A program made the position numbers and the translations under genes. The notes beneath the pieces are model-generated. The model was given only the letters and a program-made list of their open reading frames with translations, searched no databases and was not told the DNA's origin. A stretch of 64,000 bases of DNA from Lachnoclostridium sp. An131 (GTDB lineage: Bacteria; Bacillota; Clostridia; Lachnospirales; Lachnospiraceae), in the NCBI RefSeq assembly GCF_002160825.1, contig NZ_NFLI01000001.1, positions 248,001 to 312,000 of the forward strand, written 5' to 3'. Positions 35,672 through 45,209 of this stretch are shown in pieces (the stretch's first letter is position 1; the number at the start of each line of letters is the position of its first letter).

Positions 35672-36098
35672 AAAAATCTCCTTTTTTCTTGATAAACAGG
35701 CGGAACAGGCCGTCTACGACAATGATAGACATGGCGATCATGCCCGCTGCGACGAGTGTCTGCGTTACGTAGTAGGACGTCATGCCGTCTGAACGAAGCA
35801 TGGAATCCACGATATGGTACATGCCGGCTCCGGGCACCAGCGGCAGAATGCCGGGAATGACAAAGACTGTTACAGGCGTCTTCAGAAACCGGGCCAGCAG
35901 CTGGGCGCACAGAGAGACCAGGCAGCCGGAAATAAAGGTGGCGGCTCCGGTATTCATCAGGCGCATTTCCAGAACCAGATAAAGCGCCCATCCGGCTGCG
36001 CCGGTCAGTCCGGCGAACAGGATATGCCTGCGCGGCGTATTCAGAATAAAGCAAAAGGCAACCACGGCCAGAAAAGAGCCGGCGATTTCCAGAAGCAT
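35655..36098 (-). CDS. Threonine/serine exporter, C-terminal-type half (YjjB/ThrE-like)
   Basis: 147 aa from the ATG at 36098, because GGGAGGTG lies 7 nt upstream on the minus strand; an earlier in-frame start at 36131 lacks this. Four or five membrane helices; the segment TVFVIPGILPLVPGAGMYHIV is the hallmark of the ThrE second domain. Together with the next gene it forms a split exporter of the YjjP/YjjB kind, which moves small acids or amino acids out of the cell. Substrate not determined. Confidence 0.85.
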   Translation of the reverse strand: MLLEIAGSFLAVVAFCFILNTPRRHILFAGLTGAAGWALYLVLEMRLMNTGAATFISGCLVSLCAQLLARFLKTPVTVFVIPGILPLVPGAGMYHIVDSMLRSDGMTSYYVTQTLVAAGMIAMSIIVVDGLFRLFIKKKGDFYVDRR

Positions 36099-36178
36099 GG
36101 CAAAGCACCTCCCTGTACGGTATAGTTTCAACCTCCCCGGGCCATACCGGGAAGCTGCAGTTACAGTCTGCCTGGTGT

Positions 36179-36925
36179 TCAGCCTATGCCAAGGCCGATA
36201 CCGATCCCCATGGCGACGGCGGCAGCCGTCACAAAGGCCTCCAGCATACGGGCGGTGCCGGACAGATAGTCTCCATGCAGGGTGTCAAAGACAGCGTTTG
36301 TAATTGCGACGCCCGGAACCAGGGGCATGATCGAAGCGATGACGACAGAATCCAGGCTTCCGAAGCCGGGAAATACGCGGAAAAGGGCGGAAGCCAGCAT
36401 AGACGCGGCGGCAGCGCTCAGGAGCGTCCCGAAAAAGGACTGCATCCGGAGGCGTCTGCAGGCGTACAGGCAGACTGCCATGATCAGGCCGGTCAGCGCT
36501 GAGACGAAGGCTTCGGACAGCGATCCGCCGTAGGTCAGGGCAAAGGCGGCTGTCGCCACCGGAGTGGAGATCAGAAAGGCGCGGGGCTTCCAGGGATGCT
36601 CCTTTAAGGACTTTACCTGGGAAAAGGCCTCCTCCAGCTCCAGCTCTCCGGTACAGAGCCGTCTGGAAACCGCATTGAGCCGGTCTATCATATCAAGATT
36701 GGTGCCTCGGCTTGTGATCCGGCGTACGACAGTCATGGAGTGTATCGAGGGGTCGTCCAGCGTAGCCACAAAGCCCGTCATGGTTACAAAGACCTCTGCG
36801 GTCTGAAGGCTGGACAGAGAGAGAATCCGGTGCATCGTATCCTCCACCCGGTAGGTTTCCGCTCCATTTTCCAGCATCAGCTCCCCGGCTGTCACGGCCG
36901 TGTCCAGAAGCAGTTTATAATTCAT
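36179..36925 (-). CDS. Threonine/serine exporter, N-terminal-type half (YjjP/ThrE-like)
   Basis: 248 aa. The soluble N-terminal part starts with AGELMLENGAETYRVEDTM, the conserved ThrE/YjjP signature, with FVTMTGFVATLDD after it. About five membrane helices follow, including IMPLVPGVAITNAVFDTLHGD, the partner of the VPG motif in the other half. It is the first gene of a three-gene minus-strand unit (this, the second half, a methyltransferase), with 80 nt to the next. Confidence 0.87.
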   Translation of the reverse strand: MNYKLLLDTAVTAGELMLENGAETYRVEDTMHRILSLSSLQTAEVFVTMTGFVATLDDPSIHSMTVVRRITSRGTNLDMIDRLNAVSRRLCTGELELEEAFSQVKSLKEHPWKPRAFLISTPVATAAFALTYGGSLSEAFVSALTGLIMAVCLYACRRLRMQSFFGTLLSAAAASMLASALFRVFPGFGSLDSVVIASIMPLVPGVAITNAVFDTLHGDYLSGTARMLEAFVTAAAVAMGIGIGLGIG

Positions 36926-37167
36926 AATCGTTTCCTCGCAAAGCTGCCATTCCAGGAAGAAGCCTGCTGTGAAGCTTTCGTCTGCCTGGATATTCCTGCT
37001 CTATTATACCTGTGGCGCAGGAGGCGGTCAAGGGAGAGAACGGAGAAATATAGAGGAAGCAGGCAGGTATCAGAGCTTTCTGTGGATTTCCTGGTGAAAA
37101 TAGTATATAATCAGGAAATGGAAACGTATGTTTTTTGCCGTTTTCAAAAACAGGAAGGATTTCTGCA

Positions 37168-39024
37168 ATGTTTGATATAGAAGAGGAATTAAAAAAGCTG
37201 CCGGCCAAGCCCGGCGTGTATCTGATGCATGACGAAAAGGACGCCATCATCTACGTGGGGAAGGCGGTTTCCCTGAAAAACCGGGTGCGCCAGTATTTTC
37301 AGTCCAGCCGGAACAAAGGCGTAAAGATCGAGCAGATGGTGACGCATATCGCCCGTTTTGAGTATATCGTCACGGACTCGGAGCTGGAGGCGCTGGTGCT
37401 CGAATGCAATCTGATCAAGGAGCACAGGCCGAAATACAACACCATGCTCATGGATGACAAAACCTATCCGTATATCAAGGTGACCGTGAATGAGGAGTTC
37501 CCGCGCGTCCTGTTTTCCAGGCGGCTGAAAAAGGATAAGGCGAAATATTACGGGCCGTATACGAGCGCAGGAGCGGTCAAGGATACGATCGAGCTGATTC
37601 ACAAGCTGTATCAGATCCGGACCTGCAGCAGGAGCCTGCCCCGGGATATCGGAAAGGAGCGGCCCTGCCTGAACTATCATATCAAGCAGTGCGCCGCGCC
37701 CTGCCAGGGATATATCTCAAAGGAGCAGTACGCGCAGAACGTGGGGAAGGTTCTGGAATTCCTGAACGGAAATTACGGGCCGCTCCTGAAGGAGCTGGAA
37801 GAGAAGATGAAGGCGGCCTCAGACGCCATGGAGTTTGAGAAGGCCATTGAATACAGGGAGCTTTTGAGCAGCGTAAAGCAGATCGCCCAGAAGCAGAAAA
37901 TTACCAACAGCGATATGGAGGATAAGGACATCATCGCGATGGCTGTGGATGGTGAGGACGCTGTGGTGCAGGTCTTTTTTATCCGGGACGGGCGGCTCAT
38001 CGGCCGGGATCATTTTTATCTGAGGGCCTCTGAGGGCGAGCCGGAAAAGGAGATTCTGGGGAGCTTTATCAAGCAGTTTTACGCGGGAACGCCCTATATT
38101 CCCCGGGAGCTGATGCTGCAGGAGGCCATAGACGACCAGGAGCTGATTGAGCAGTGGCTGACTGCCAGAAAAGGCCACCGGGTCTATCTGCGGGTTCCGA
38201 AGATCGGAACGAAGGAAAAGCTGGTGGAGCTGGCAAAGAAAAACGCTGCCATGGTCCTGAGTCAGGACAAGGAGAGAATCAAGCGGGAGGAAGGCAGAAC
38301 CATAGGAGCCATGAAGGAAATCTCCACGCTTTTGGGGCTCTCCGATATCGGCCGGGTGGAGGCCTTTGATATCTCCAACACAAACGGATTTGAGTCCGTA
38401 GGCTCGATGGTGGTATATGAGCGCGGAAAGCCGAAGCGCAGCGATTACCGCAAGTTCAAAATCCGGACGGTCAAGGGGCCGGACGATTACGCCAGCATGC
38501 ATGAGGTGCTGACCCGCCGGTTCCGGCACGGCATGGAGGAGGAGCGTGAGCTCCGGAGCAGGGAGATGCCGGAGGAGCTTGGCAGCTTTACGAGATTCCC
38601 GGATCTGCTGATGATGGATGGAGGAAAGGGACAGGTAAACGTGGCGCTGCAGGTGCTGGAGGAGCTGGGTCTGAGGATTCCGGTCTGCGGCATGGTCAAG
38701 GACGACAATCACCGGACGCGGGGACTCTATTTTAACAATGTGGAGATCCCGATTGACCGCAATTCCGAAGGCTTCCGTCTGATTACCCGGATTCAGGACG
38801 AGGCGCACCGCTTTGCCATTGAATATCACCGCTCCCTGCGGAGCAAAGAACAGGTTCATTCTGTGCTGGATGACATCGAGGGCATCGGCCCTTCCAGGCG
38901 GAAGGCGCTGATGCGCCAGTTTCAGTCGCTGGAGGCTATCCGGGAGGCGGATGTGGAGACGCTGGCAGCCGTGCCCTCCATGAACCGCGCCGCCGCCGAA
39001 AGGGTCTGGAAATTTTTCCATTGA
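37168..39024 (+). CDS. uvrC: Excinuclease ABC subunit C
   Basis: 618 aa from ATG 37168, 9 nt after AGGAAGG; an upstream TTG is in frame but lacks a site. The GIY-YIG nuclease domain opens the protein ([19 protein letters not shown], about 15-95) and makes the 3' cut. A UVR motif (about 200-235), the RNase H-like 5' nuclease domain (about 370-530; DISNTNG and [11 protein letters not shown]) and paired helix-hairpin-helix motifs at the C-terminus follow. It is the repair nuclease called in by UvrA-UvrB. It is read alone; hprK starts 130 nt later from its own promoter. Confidence 0.96.
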   Translation: MFDIEEELKKLPAKPGVYLMHDEKDAIIYVGKAVSLKNRVRQYFQSSRNKGVKIEQMVTHIARFEYIVTDSELEALVLECNLIKEHRPKYNTMLMDDKTYPYIKVTVNEEFPRVLFSRRLKKDKAKYYGPYTSAGAVKDTIELIHKLYQIRTCSRSLPRDIGKERPCLNYHIKQCAAPCQGYISKEQYAQNVGKVLEFLNGNYGPLLKELEEKMKAASDAMEFEKAIEYRELLSSVKQIAQKQKITNSDMEDKDIIAMAVDGEDAVVQVFFIRDGRLIGRDHFYLRASEGEPEKEILGSFIKQFYAGTPYIPRELMLQEAIDDQELIEQWLTARKGHRVYLRVPKIGTKEKLVELAKKNAAMVLSQDKERIKREEGRTIGAMKEISTLLGLSDIGRVEAFDISNTNGFESVGSMVVYERGKPKRSDYRKFKIRTVKGPDDYASMHEVLTRRFRHGMEEERELRSREMPEELGSFTRFPDLLMMDGGKGQVNVALQVLEELGLRIPVCGMVKDDNHRTRGLYFNNVEIPIDRNSEGFRLITRIQDEAHRFAIEYHRSLRSKEQVHSVLDDIEGIGPSRRKALMRQFQSLEAIREADVETLAAVPSMNRAAAERVWKFFH

Positions 39025-39070
39025 GGCGGCGGATACAGCCGCATTTGCTGTCATATTTTCCCGTCCGGCC

Positions 39071-39100
39071 TTGCAAGAATTACGGCAGATATGATAAAAT
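39071..39100 (+). promoter_or_regulatory. Promoter of hprK
   Basis: TTGCAA (39071-39076), 18 nt, TAAAAT (39095-39100), with TGA before the -10 giving an extended form. Confidence 0.55.
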
Positions 39101-39154
39101 GAAAGAAATATTTTGACAGGAATTCTGACAAGAAACTTTGAGAAAGGAACGATT

Positions 39155-40090
39155 ATGGCAAGTGTATTGACAGTAGAGATGACCAAAATGGTCGAAAAGC
39201 TGAATCTTAAAAATATGACGCCGGATATTGATATCACGGATATGAAGCTGGCCTCGCCGGAGATCAACCGCCCGGCTCTGCAGCTGTCCGGATATTTCGC
39301 CCATTTTGCCTCGGAGCGGGTGCAGATTGTAGGCTTTGTAGAATATACCTATCTGCAGAGCAGGAGCGACGAGGAAAAGGAGCCTATCTATCAGAAATTT
39401 TTCTCCAGCGGAATTCCCTGTGTGATTTATACCTCTAAGACAAGACCGGAGCCCAGGGCTCTGGAGCTGGCAAATCAGTACAGGGTTCCTGTTTTTCTGG
39501 CGGACAAGACGACGTCGAATTTTATGGCGGCGATCATCAACTGGCTGAATGTACAGCTCGCGCCCCGGATTTCCATTCACGGCGTACTGGTGGATGTATA
39601 TGGCGAGGGCGTGCTGATTATGGGTGAAAGCGGCATTGGAAAAAGCGAGGCTGCCCTGGAGCTTTTGAAGCGCGGACACCGTCTGGTGACGGACGACGTG
39701 GTGGAGATTCACAAGGTCAGCGACGACACGCTGGTGGGCCGTTCTCCGGAAATCACCAAGCATCTGATTGAGCTTCGCGGCATCGGCATCGTAGATGTAA
39801 AGACCCTGTTTGGCGTGGAGTGCGTGAAGGAGACGCAGCAGATCGACATGGTAATTAAGCTGGAGGACTGGGACAAGGATAAGGATTACGACCGCCTGGG
39901 CCTTCAGGAGGAGTATACGGAGTTCCTGGGCAACAAGGTGGTCTGCCATTCCCTTCCGGTCCGCCCGGGCCGGAATCTGGCGATCATCGTGGAGACCGCG
40001 GCTGTAAACCACAGGCAGAAGAAGATGGGCTACAACGCGGCGCAGGAGCTGTACCGGCGCGTGCAGGAAAGCATGGCCAGAAGAAATTAA
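39155..40090 (+). CDS. hprK: HPr kinase/phosphorylase
   Basis: 311 aa from ATG 39155, after GAAAGGAAC. The Walker A loop is GESGIGKSE (about 155-163), and the family signature ELRGIGIVDVKTLFG follows (about 205-220). The enzyme phosphorylates and dephosphorylates Ser46 of HPr and so runs carbon catabolite control in Gram-positive bacteria. It is followed by the ROK glucokinase gene 94 nt on, matching a sugar-metabolism context. An in-frame ATG at 39113 is less likely. Confidence 0.95.
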   Translation: MASVLTVEMTKMVEKLNLKNMTPDIDITDMKLASPEINRPALQLSGYFAHFASERVQIVGFVEYTYLQSRSDEEKEPIYQKFFSSGIPCVIYTSKTRPEPRALELANQYRVPVFLADKTTSNFMAAIINWLNVQLAPRISIHGVLVDVYGEGVLIMGESGIGKSEAALELLKRGHRLVTDDVVEIHKVSDDTLVGRSPEITKHLIELRGIGIVDVKTLFGVECVKETQQIDMVIKLEDWDKDKDYDRLGLQEEYTEFLGNKVVCHSLPVRPGRNLAIIVETAAVNHRQKKMGYNAAQELYRRVQESMARRN

Positions 40091-40184
40091 AAAGACGCCT
40101 GCAGGCGATCCTGCTTTTGCCGGGCGCAGGCGCAGAAAATAAAAATATTTCGCGGCATGCCGTGAAAACAAGGGGTGTAAAGCT

Positions 40185-41120
40185 ATGAGAAAATACTGTT
40201 TTGGAGCCGATATCGGGGGAACTACCGTAAAGCTTGGGCTTTTTGACCAGGACGGAATCATCCTGGAGAAGTGGGAGATTCCCACGCGTACGGAGCAGGA
40301 GGGAATTGCGATCCTGCCGGATATGGCTGCGTCCATAAAAGAAAAGATTCAGGCGCATGGGCTTGCAATGGAAGAGATCGCAGGAGTGGGCGTGGACGTT
40401 CCCGGTCCTATTTCAGAGGATGGAATCGTGCCCCATACGGCGAATCTGGGCTGGGGCTACAAGGAAGTGACAAAGGAGCTTTCAGAGCTGACGGGACTTC
40501 CCTGCAGGGCAGGAAATGATGCAAATGTAGCTGCGCTGGGAGAGATGTGGCTCGGCGGAGGAAAGGGACATACGAATGTACTGCTGATTACGCTTGGTAC
40601 CGGAGTGGGCGGTGGAATCGTGGTAGATGGAAGGATTCTTACGGGCGTTCACGGAGCAGGCGGAGAGATTGGACATATTCATGTGGATGATGAGATCCAG
40701 GAGTGCTGCGGCTGCGGAAACAGGGGCTGCCTGGAGCAGTTTGCTTCTGCGACTGGAATCGCGCGTCTGGGACGTAAAGCCCTGGAAGAGAGCGATCAGC
40801 CGTCTGTGATGCGCGGTCAGGAGATGTCTGCCAAGGTTGTGTTTGACGCGGTGAAGGAAGGCGATGAGCTTGCGATTCAGGTGGCGGAAAGCTTCGGAAA
40901 ATATCTGGGCAAGGCGGTAGCCGGAATGACGGCAGTTCTGGATCCGGAGATTATTGTGATTGGCGGCGGGGTATCCAAGGCCGGCCCGATTCTCCTGGAC
41001 TATGTCCGGAAATATTACAAGCCCTGCGCGTTTAAGTCAGCGAAGGAGACTCCCTTTGCGCTGGCGGAGCTTGGAAATGACGCCGGGATCTATGGCTGCG
41101 CGAAGCTGATTCTCGGATAG
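40185..41120 (+). CDS. ROK family glucokinase
   Basis: 311 aa. The ATP-phosphate loop is FGADIGGTTVKLGLFD; the substrate region GNDANVAALGEMWLGGGKG has the catalytic Asp; and the ROK zinc motif is CCGCGNRGCLEQFAS. This is the usual Firmicutes GlcK type, which makes glucose 6-phosphate from glucose and ATP. Other ROK sugar kinases cannot be fully excluded. It lies downstream of hprK, probably on the same transcript, since no terminator is seen between them. Confidence 0.87.
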   Translation: MRKYCFGADIGGTTVKLGLFDQDGIILEKWEIPTRTEQEGIAILPDMAASIKEKIQAHGLAMEEIAGVGVDVPGPISEDGIVPHTANLGWGYKEVTKELSELTGLPCRAGNDANVAALGEMWLGGGKGHTNVLLITLGTGVGGGIVVDGRILTGVHGAGGEIGHIHVDDEIQECCGCGNRGCLEQFASATGIARLGRKALEESDQPSVMRGQEMSAKVVFDAVKEGDELAIQVAESFGKYLGKAVAGMTAVLDPEIIVIGGGVSKAGPILLDYVRKYYKPCAFKSAKETPFALAELGNDAGIYGCAKLILG

Positions 41121-41235
41121 GAAGCTTTCCGGGCAGGAAGCTTTTGGAGCGGAGGGCAGGCGTAGAAACGCAGAAATTTGTGCAGATCAGAGAAGAAGTG
41201 CCAAAAAGTGACAGCATTTTCGGCAGTCAGAAGCA

Positions 41236-41342
41236 TTGACTTTTTGGCGGAAGAGTAATAAAATAGTCACAACAAAAGATAATACATATTGAATTACTAA
41301 TGATAACAAAGACGTTACCAATTCCCGTGGTAGCGTCTTTTT
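41236..41342 (+). ncRNA. Candidate short transcript of about 70 nt with own promoter and terminator
   Basis: TTGACT (41236-41241), 17 nt, TAAAAT (41259-41264) is a good sigma-A promoter, yet transcription should stop at a strong terminator: AAAGACGTTACCA (41308-41320) pairs with TGGTAGCGTCTTT (41328-41340), with T before and after 41340. No reading frame fits between. It may be a small RNA or an attenuated leader of the following genes. Confidence 0.45.
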
Positions 41343-41389
41343 ACTTTTTTTGGGGCACCAGGCCCTATCTCTCCCTTTTATTTTTTATT

Positions 41390-41507
41390 CTCGAGGGCAA
41401 CAAGCCAAACGGACATGGCCCCGGGCGCTTTTTTGGCCCCTGTGCTGGCAAGTCCATTTGGCGATTGCCGCGAGGGTAATCGATCCGCAGTTTACTGCGG
41501 ATTTTTT
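41390..41507 (+). ncRNA. Candidate structured RNA: long rod hairpin followed by a terminator
   Basis: Three collinear helices form an imperfect rod: CTCG (41390-41393) with CGAG (41471-41474), GGCAA (41396-41400) with TTGCC (41465-41469), and GCCAAACGGAC (41404-41414) with GTCCATTTGGC (41452-41462). A clean terminator follows: ATCCGCAG (41483-41490) with CTGCGGAT (41495-41502) and six T. It does not match 4.5S RNA, 6S RNA or a riboswitch I know. Together with the preceding unit it fills most of the 514-nt gap 41121-41634. Confidence 0.4.
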
Positions 41508-41523
41508 GTTATTCTCGTTATTC

Positions 41524-41552
41524 TTGTGTTTCCTTTTTGAAATTGCTATAAT
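41524..41552 (+). promoter_or_regulatory. Sigma-A promoter of the GT-C-like gene
   Basis: TTGTGT (41524-41529), 17 nt, TATAAT (41547-41552). Confidence 0.6.
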
Positions 41553-41634
41553 GAGACAGTAGCATCGGGCTGCCAGGGATATGTTATCCACGGTAGGCCG
41601 GCGCTGATGATATTTGATGCGAAGGAAGCGGCAG

Positions 41635-43104
41635 ATGAAGAAAATAGCAAAAGAAGAATGGCTGGAAATTGTTTTTTATGTGTTTATTTTGACGGTATGG
41701 CTTGCCTGGGCCTGGATTATGCCCTTCAATGAAGGACCGGATGAATATATGCGTTCCAGGATAGTGGAGTATATCGTGGAATATGGAAAGCTGCCGACAG
41801 GATATCAGCAGGAGATTATGGATTATTCCTGGGGCTTTACGTATGCTTTTCGTCCCATTTTGCCGCAAATCCTGGAAGCGGGCTTTGTGCGTGTGGGAAT
41901 GCTGTTCACCTCAGATGCGTTTTCACTTCTTTTTGCGGGGAGGCTGTCCAGCATTCTCTGCGGTCTCGTGTTTGCGGGCTATGTGAGGACGATTGCGAAA
42001 AAGCTGTTTGACCGTTCCGGCATACAGTGGCTTTTTACGCTTCTTACCGTCTGCCTGCCTCAGGCCACGTTTTTGTTTACCTATCTGAATTGTGATTCTA
42101 TGGCTCTTATGGCTGCAGCCATGATTGTCTGGTATCTTTTGAAGGGGATGGATGACAGCTTTTCGATTCCTGTCTGCCTGAAGCTGGCCGTCAGCTTTTC
42201 GATCTGTATTCTTTCTTATTATAATGCGTATGGTTTTTTGATCACGGGAGCGCTTGTGTTTTTCGGTTATTATCTGGAGAAAAACAGGCAGGGCGGGCAC
42301 TGCTGGAAAGAGTTTTGGGCAAAGGGCGTTCTGATTCTCGGGGTGGTTCTGCTTCTCTCAGGCTGGTGGTTCGTACGGAATTATTTTCTGTATGACGGAG
42401 ACATCCTGGGATTGAAGACACAGGATGAATACGCGGAGAAGTATGCGATGGATATCCTGAAGCCCTCGAACCGCCAGACCTATCAGAATCAGGGGCATTC
42501 CATGCTGTATATGCTGTTCCGTTCGGATTTTGTTTCGTCTGTGGTGAAAAGCTTTATCGGGGTTCTCGGCCCGTTGTGGTATGCGCTCCGGTGGTGGATG
42601 TACGCAGGCTACGGCATGATATTCGGGGCAGGCCTTATCGGCCTTCTGGCGGAGGCCGCAGTACGCCTCCACAGCAGAAAGCGGCGGAAAGAGTGTGAAA
42701 ACGGTGCCGCGGCACGTCTGAACTACAGGCGTCTGTTTTGGCACATTGGCCTGATTGTTGCGATTGTGGTTCCGAATGTCCTGAATTTCTGGTATTCCTA
42801 CGCCACGGACTATCAGCCTCAGGGGCGGTACAGCATGCCGATGCTGATTCCGTTCATGTATTATATCACGCGGGGACTGTATTTCCTGATACGCTGGATA
42901 GGAGAGCGGGCCGGAGCCTTGGCGCGCAGAATCCTGACAGTGGGTACGACGCTTGTGTGCCTGTGGATTGCAGGCTGTGCACTGTTCTGTGTTGTAAAGA
43001 TTATGTGGCCGGCCTATAAGGATGTGGAGGATAAGTCGGTGGTGAAGGTGTACACAATGGAAGAGCTTTATGGGGAGGATTGGGAAGAGAGGCTTGGGCA
43101 ATGA
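41635..43104 (+). CDS. Multi-pass membrane protein of GT-C glycosyltransferase type (DUF2142-like)
   Basis: 489 aa from ATG 41635, with AAGGAAG 6 nt upstream. About eleven hydrophobic helices. The first outside loop reads MPFNEGPDEYMRSRIVEYI, with the acidic E-x2-DE pattern seen in GT-C enzymes that use lipid-linked sugars (ArnT, DUF2142). A long outer loop at about 255-290 contains a YDGDILGLKTQDEYAEKY stretch, where substrate binding might occur. The C-terminal tail is acidic. Sugar and acceptor are unknown. It stands alone, between its own promoter and terminator. Confidence 0.65.
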   Translation: MKKIAKEEWLEIVFYVFILTVWLAWAWIMPFNEGPDEYMRSRIVEYIVEYGKLPTGYQQEIMDYSWGFTYAFRPILPQILEAGFVRVGMLFTSDAFSLLFAGRLSSILCGLVFAGYVRTIAKKLFDRSGIQWLFTLLTVCLPQATFLFTYLNCDSMALMAAAMIVWYLLKGMDDSFSIPVCLKLAVSFSICILSYYNAYGFLITGALVFFGYYLEKNRQGGHCWKEFWAKGVLILGVVLLLSGWWFVRNYFLYDGDILGLKTQDEYAEKYAMDILKPSNRQTYQNQGHSMLYMLFRSDFVSSVVKSFIGVLGPLWYALRWWMYAGYGMIFGAGLIGLLAEAAVRLHSRKRRKECENGAAARLNYRRLFWHIGLIVAIVVPNVLNFWYSYATDYQPQGRYSMPMLIPFMYYITRGLYFLIRWIGERAGALARRILTVGTTLVCLWIAGCALFCVVKIMWPAYKDVEDKSVVKVYTMEELYGEDWEERLGQ

Positions 43105-43121
43105 GCCAAGAAATAAAAAAG

Positions 43122-43159
43122 AGACGTCTGTCATGCAAGCATGTCATCCGTCTTTTTTT
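43122..43159 (+). terminator. Intrinsic terminator
   Basis: AGACG (43122-43126) and CGTCT (43149-43153) close a stem whose inner part pairs CATGC with GCATG; TTTTTTT follows. Confidence 0.75.
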
Positions 43160-43413
43160 GTTTCTCTGCTCTGCTCATTGCCCTATAAAATGGGAGGATG
43201 CCAGGCAGCTGCTCTGCCTGGCATTTATTATGAAAAAGTTTATTCAAAAAAGGTAATTGGCGTTTAAGTTATGGTTTATTGCTTTCCTTCATCTTATGGT
43301 CTTATTATATGGAAGGAAAATGAATGAGGTATGATTATCTGTTGAACGTTTTTTAAAAGATATATGAATAAAATATGAACACAAAAACCCATAATATGGA
43401 AGTAAGATAAAAA

Positions 43414-43519
43414 GTTAAGCATATGTAAAGAAAATGTTATGACTTAACGAGAACTTTACAAAAATCGCGATTAAACTTTACGAAATCTTGATAATGTACT
43501 TAACATGAGCGATTATAAT
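43414..43519 (+). promoter_or_regulatory. Pho box array and promoter before the Na/Pi cotransporter operon
   Basis: CTTAAC (43443), CTTTAC (43454), CTTTAC (43476), CTTGAT (43487) and CTTAAC (43499) fall on an 11-bp register (one position, 43465, degenerate), matching the TT-A/C/T-ACA direct repeats bound by PhoB/PhoP. TATAAT at 43514-43519 follows. A pair on the other strand, GTTAAG (43414) and GTAAAG (43425), also has 11-bp spacing. The rest of the 435-nt gap 43105-43539 is A/T-rich and holds nothing else recognised. Confidence 0.7.
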
Positions 43520-43539
43520 ACTACAGAAGGAGAAGAGCC

Positions 43540-45204
43540 ATGGAACATATCGAGATGCTGTTCCGCTTCGCAGGCGGACTTGGAATGTTTTTATACGGAA
43601 TGAACGTAATGGCCGACGGTCTGCAGAAGTCCGCAGGGGACCGGATGAAGCATCTGCTGGAATTTCTCACCAGGAACAGGGTGATGGGGATTCTCGTGGG
43701 AGCAGGAGTGACGGCCATTATTCAAAGCAGCTCCGCCACGACGGTTATGGTGGTAGGCTTTGTCAATGCGGGCCTGATGACACTGGTACAGGCGGTAGGG
43801 GTGATCATGGGAGCCAACATCGGAACTACGATCACAGCCTGGCTGGTTTCTATGAGTGAGTGGGGGGCTGTACTGAAGCCTGAATTTTTTGCTCCGCTTC
43901 TGATTGGAATCGGAGCGTTTATGCTGCTTTTTGCAAAAAAGGAAAAGGCGAAGGATGTCAGTGAGATCCTGATTGGTTTTGGCGTGCTTTTTGTGGGCCT
44001 GAGCTTTATGTCTGATTCCATCACGCCTTACCGGGACGCGCCGATTTTCTCTGAGGCGTTTCGGATACTCGGCAGCAATCCGATTCTTGGAATCCTTACA
44101 GGGCTGGTGGTGACTGCTGTCATTCAGAGCTCTTCGGCTTCCGTGGGTATTCTGCAGACGCTGGCGGCAAATGGCGTGGTAAACTGGAGCTCTGCTGTCT
44201 TTATTACCCTGGGACAGAATGTCGGCACCTGTGTGACGGCGCTGCTGTCCAGCCTTGGCGCGAACAGAACGGCAAAGCGGGCAGCTGTCATACATTTGCT
44301 TTTCAATGTGATCGGAGCGGTTGTCTTTGGCATAGGAATGTTTGTAATATTTTCCTTTAACAGGGTATGGGCAGGCGCTCAGGTAAACAGTGTGGGCATC
44401 TCCATTTTTCATACAGTATTTAATATCCTGAATACGGTCATTCTCTACCCCTTTGCCAACACGCTGGTAAAGCTTTCCGGAGTGCTGGTAAAGGAGCCTG
44501 TGACGCAGGAGGAAGAGGAAATGGGAGAAGACGCAGCCTGCGGGCTTCCACATCTGGACAGCCGCCTTCTGGAGACCCCGTCCTTTGCCGTGGAGGGCGC
44601 GGTAAAGGAAGTGGTTCGCATGGGAGAGCTTGCGCTGCTTCATATGCAGACTGTTTTTGATGCGGTTCGGACGGGAAACAGAAAGTGGGTTGACAAAGCC
44701 TTTCAGATAGAGCAGACTATGAATAAATATGAAAAGCAGATGGTGGAATACCTGGCTCAGCTCAGCAAGGGCTCTCTTACGGAGCGCCAGCGCCTGACTG
44801 TGGGCAACCTGGTCTACACGGTCAGCGATCTGGAACGGATCGGTGACCACTGTGATAACATTGCAGAGCTGGCACAAAGCATGATTCAGGATGACCTGAG
44901 CTTTTCTCAGGAAGCCATGAAGGGCTTTGAGGAGATCACAGAGCTGGCCATGGATTCGGTAAAAGCAGCCGTACTGGCCAGAGAGACTGAAAGAATGGCT
45001 TATGTGCAGCAGGTGATTCAGATTGAGGATGAGATCGACGATCTGGAGGAGGATCTGAGAACAGAGCATATCGACCGTCTTGCAAGAAATGAGTGCTCTG
45101 CCGCAAAAGGAGTGTTTTTCCTGGATATGCTCAGCAATATTGAGCGGATCGCAGATCATGCCAACAATATTGTGGGCTATGTGGCTGATGAGGGAGAGGA
45201 GTAA
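43540..45204 (+). CDS. Na+/phosphate cotransporter with C-terminal PhoU-like domain
   Basis: 554 aa. Two NptA repeats of membrane helices, each with the Q-S-S motif: IIQSSSATTVMVVGF (about 62-76) and VIQSSSASVGILQT (about 195-208). Together they form the Na/Pi binding site. From about 345 to the end is a PhoU-like helical domain with DLERIGDHCDNIAEL and NIERIADHANNIVG. It imports phosphate by sodium symport. It is the first gene of an operon with phoR and phoB and has a Pho box array upstream, so it should be induced when phosphate is scarce. Confidence 0.92.
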   Translation: MEHIEMLFRFAGGLGMFLYGMNVMADGLQKSAGDRMKHLLEFLTRNRVMGILVGAGVTAIIQSSSATTVMVVGFVNAGLMTLVQAVGVIMGANIGTTITAWLVSMSEWGAVLKPEFFAPLLIGIGAFMLLFAKKEKAKDVSEILIGFGVLFVGLSFMSDSITPYRDAPIFSEAFRILGSNPILGILTGLVVTAVIQSSSASVGILQTLAANGVVNWSSAVFITLGQNVGTCVTALLSSLGANRTAKRAAVIHLLFNVIGAVVFGIGMFVIFSFNRVWAGAQVNSVGISIFHTVFNILNTVILYPFANTLVKLSGVLVKEPVTQEEEEMGEDAACGLPHLDSRLLETPSFAVEGAVKEVVRMGELALLHMQTVFDAVRTGNRKWVDKAFQIEQTMNKYEKQMVEYLAQLSKGSLTERQRLTVGNLVYTVSDLERIGDHCDNIAELAQSMIQDDLSFSQEAMKGFEEITELAMDSVKAAVLARETERMAYVQQVIQIEDEIDDLEEDLRTEHIDRLARNECSAAKGVFFLDMLSNIERIADHANNIVGYVADEGEE

Positions 45205-45209
45205 AGAGA

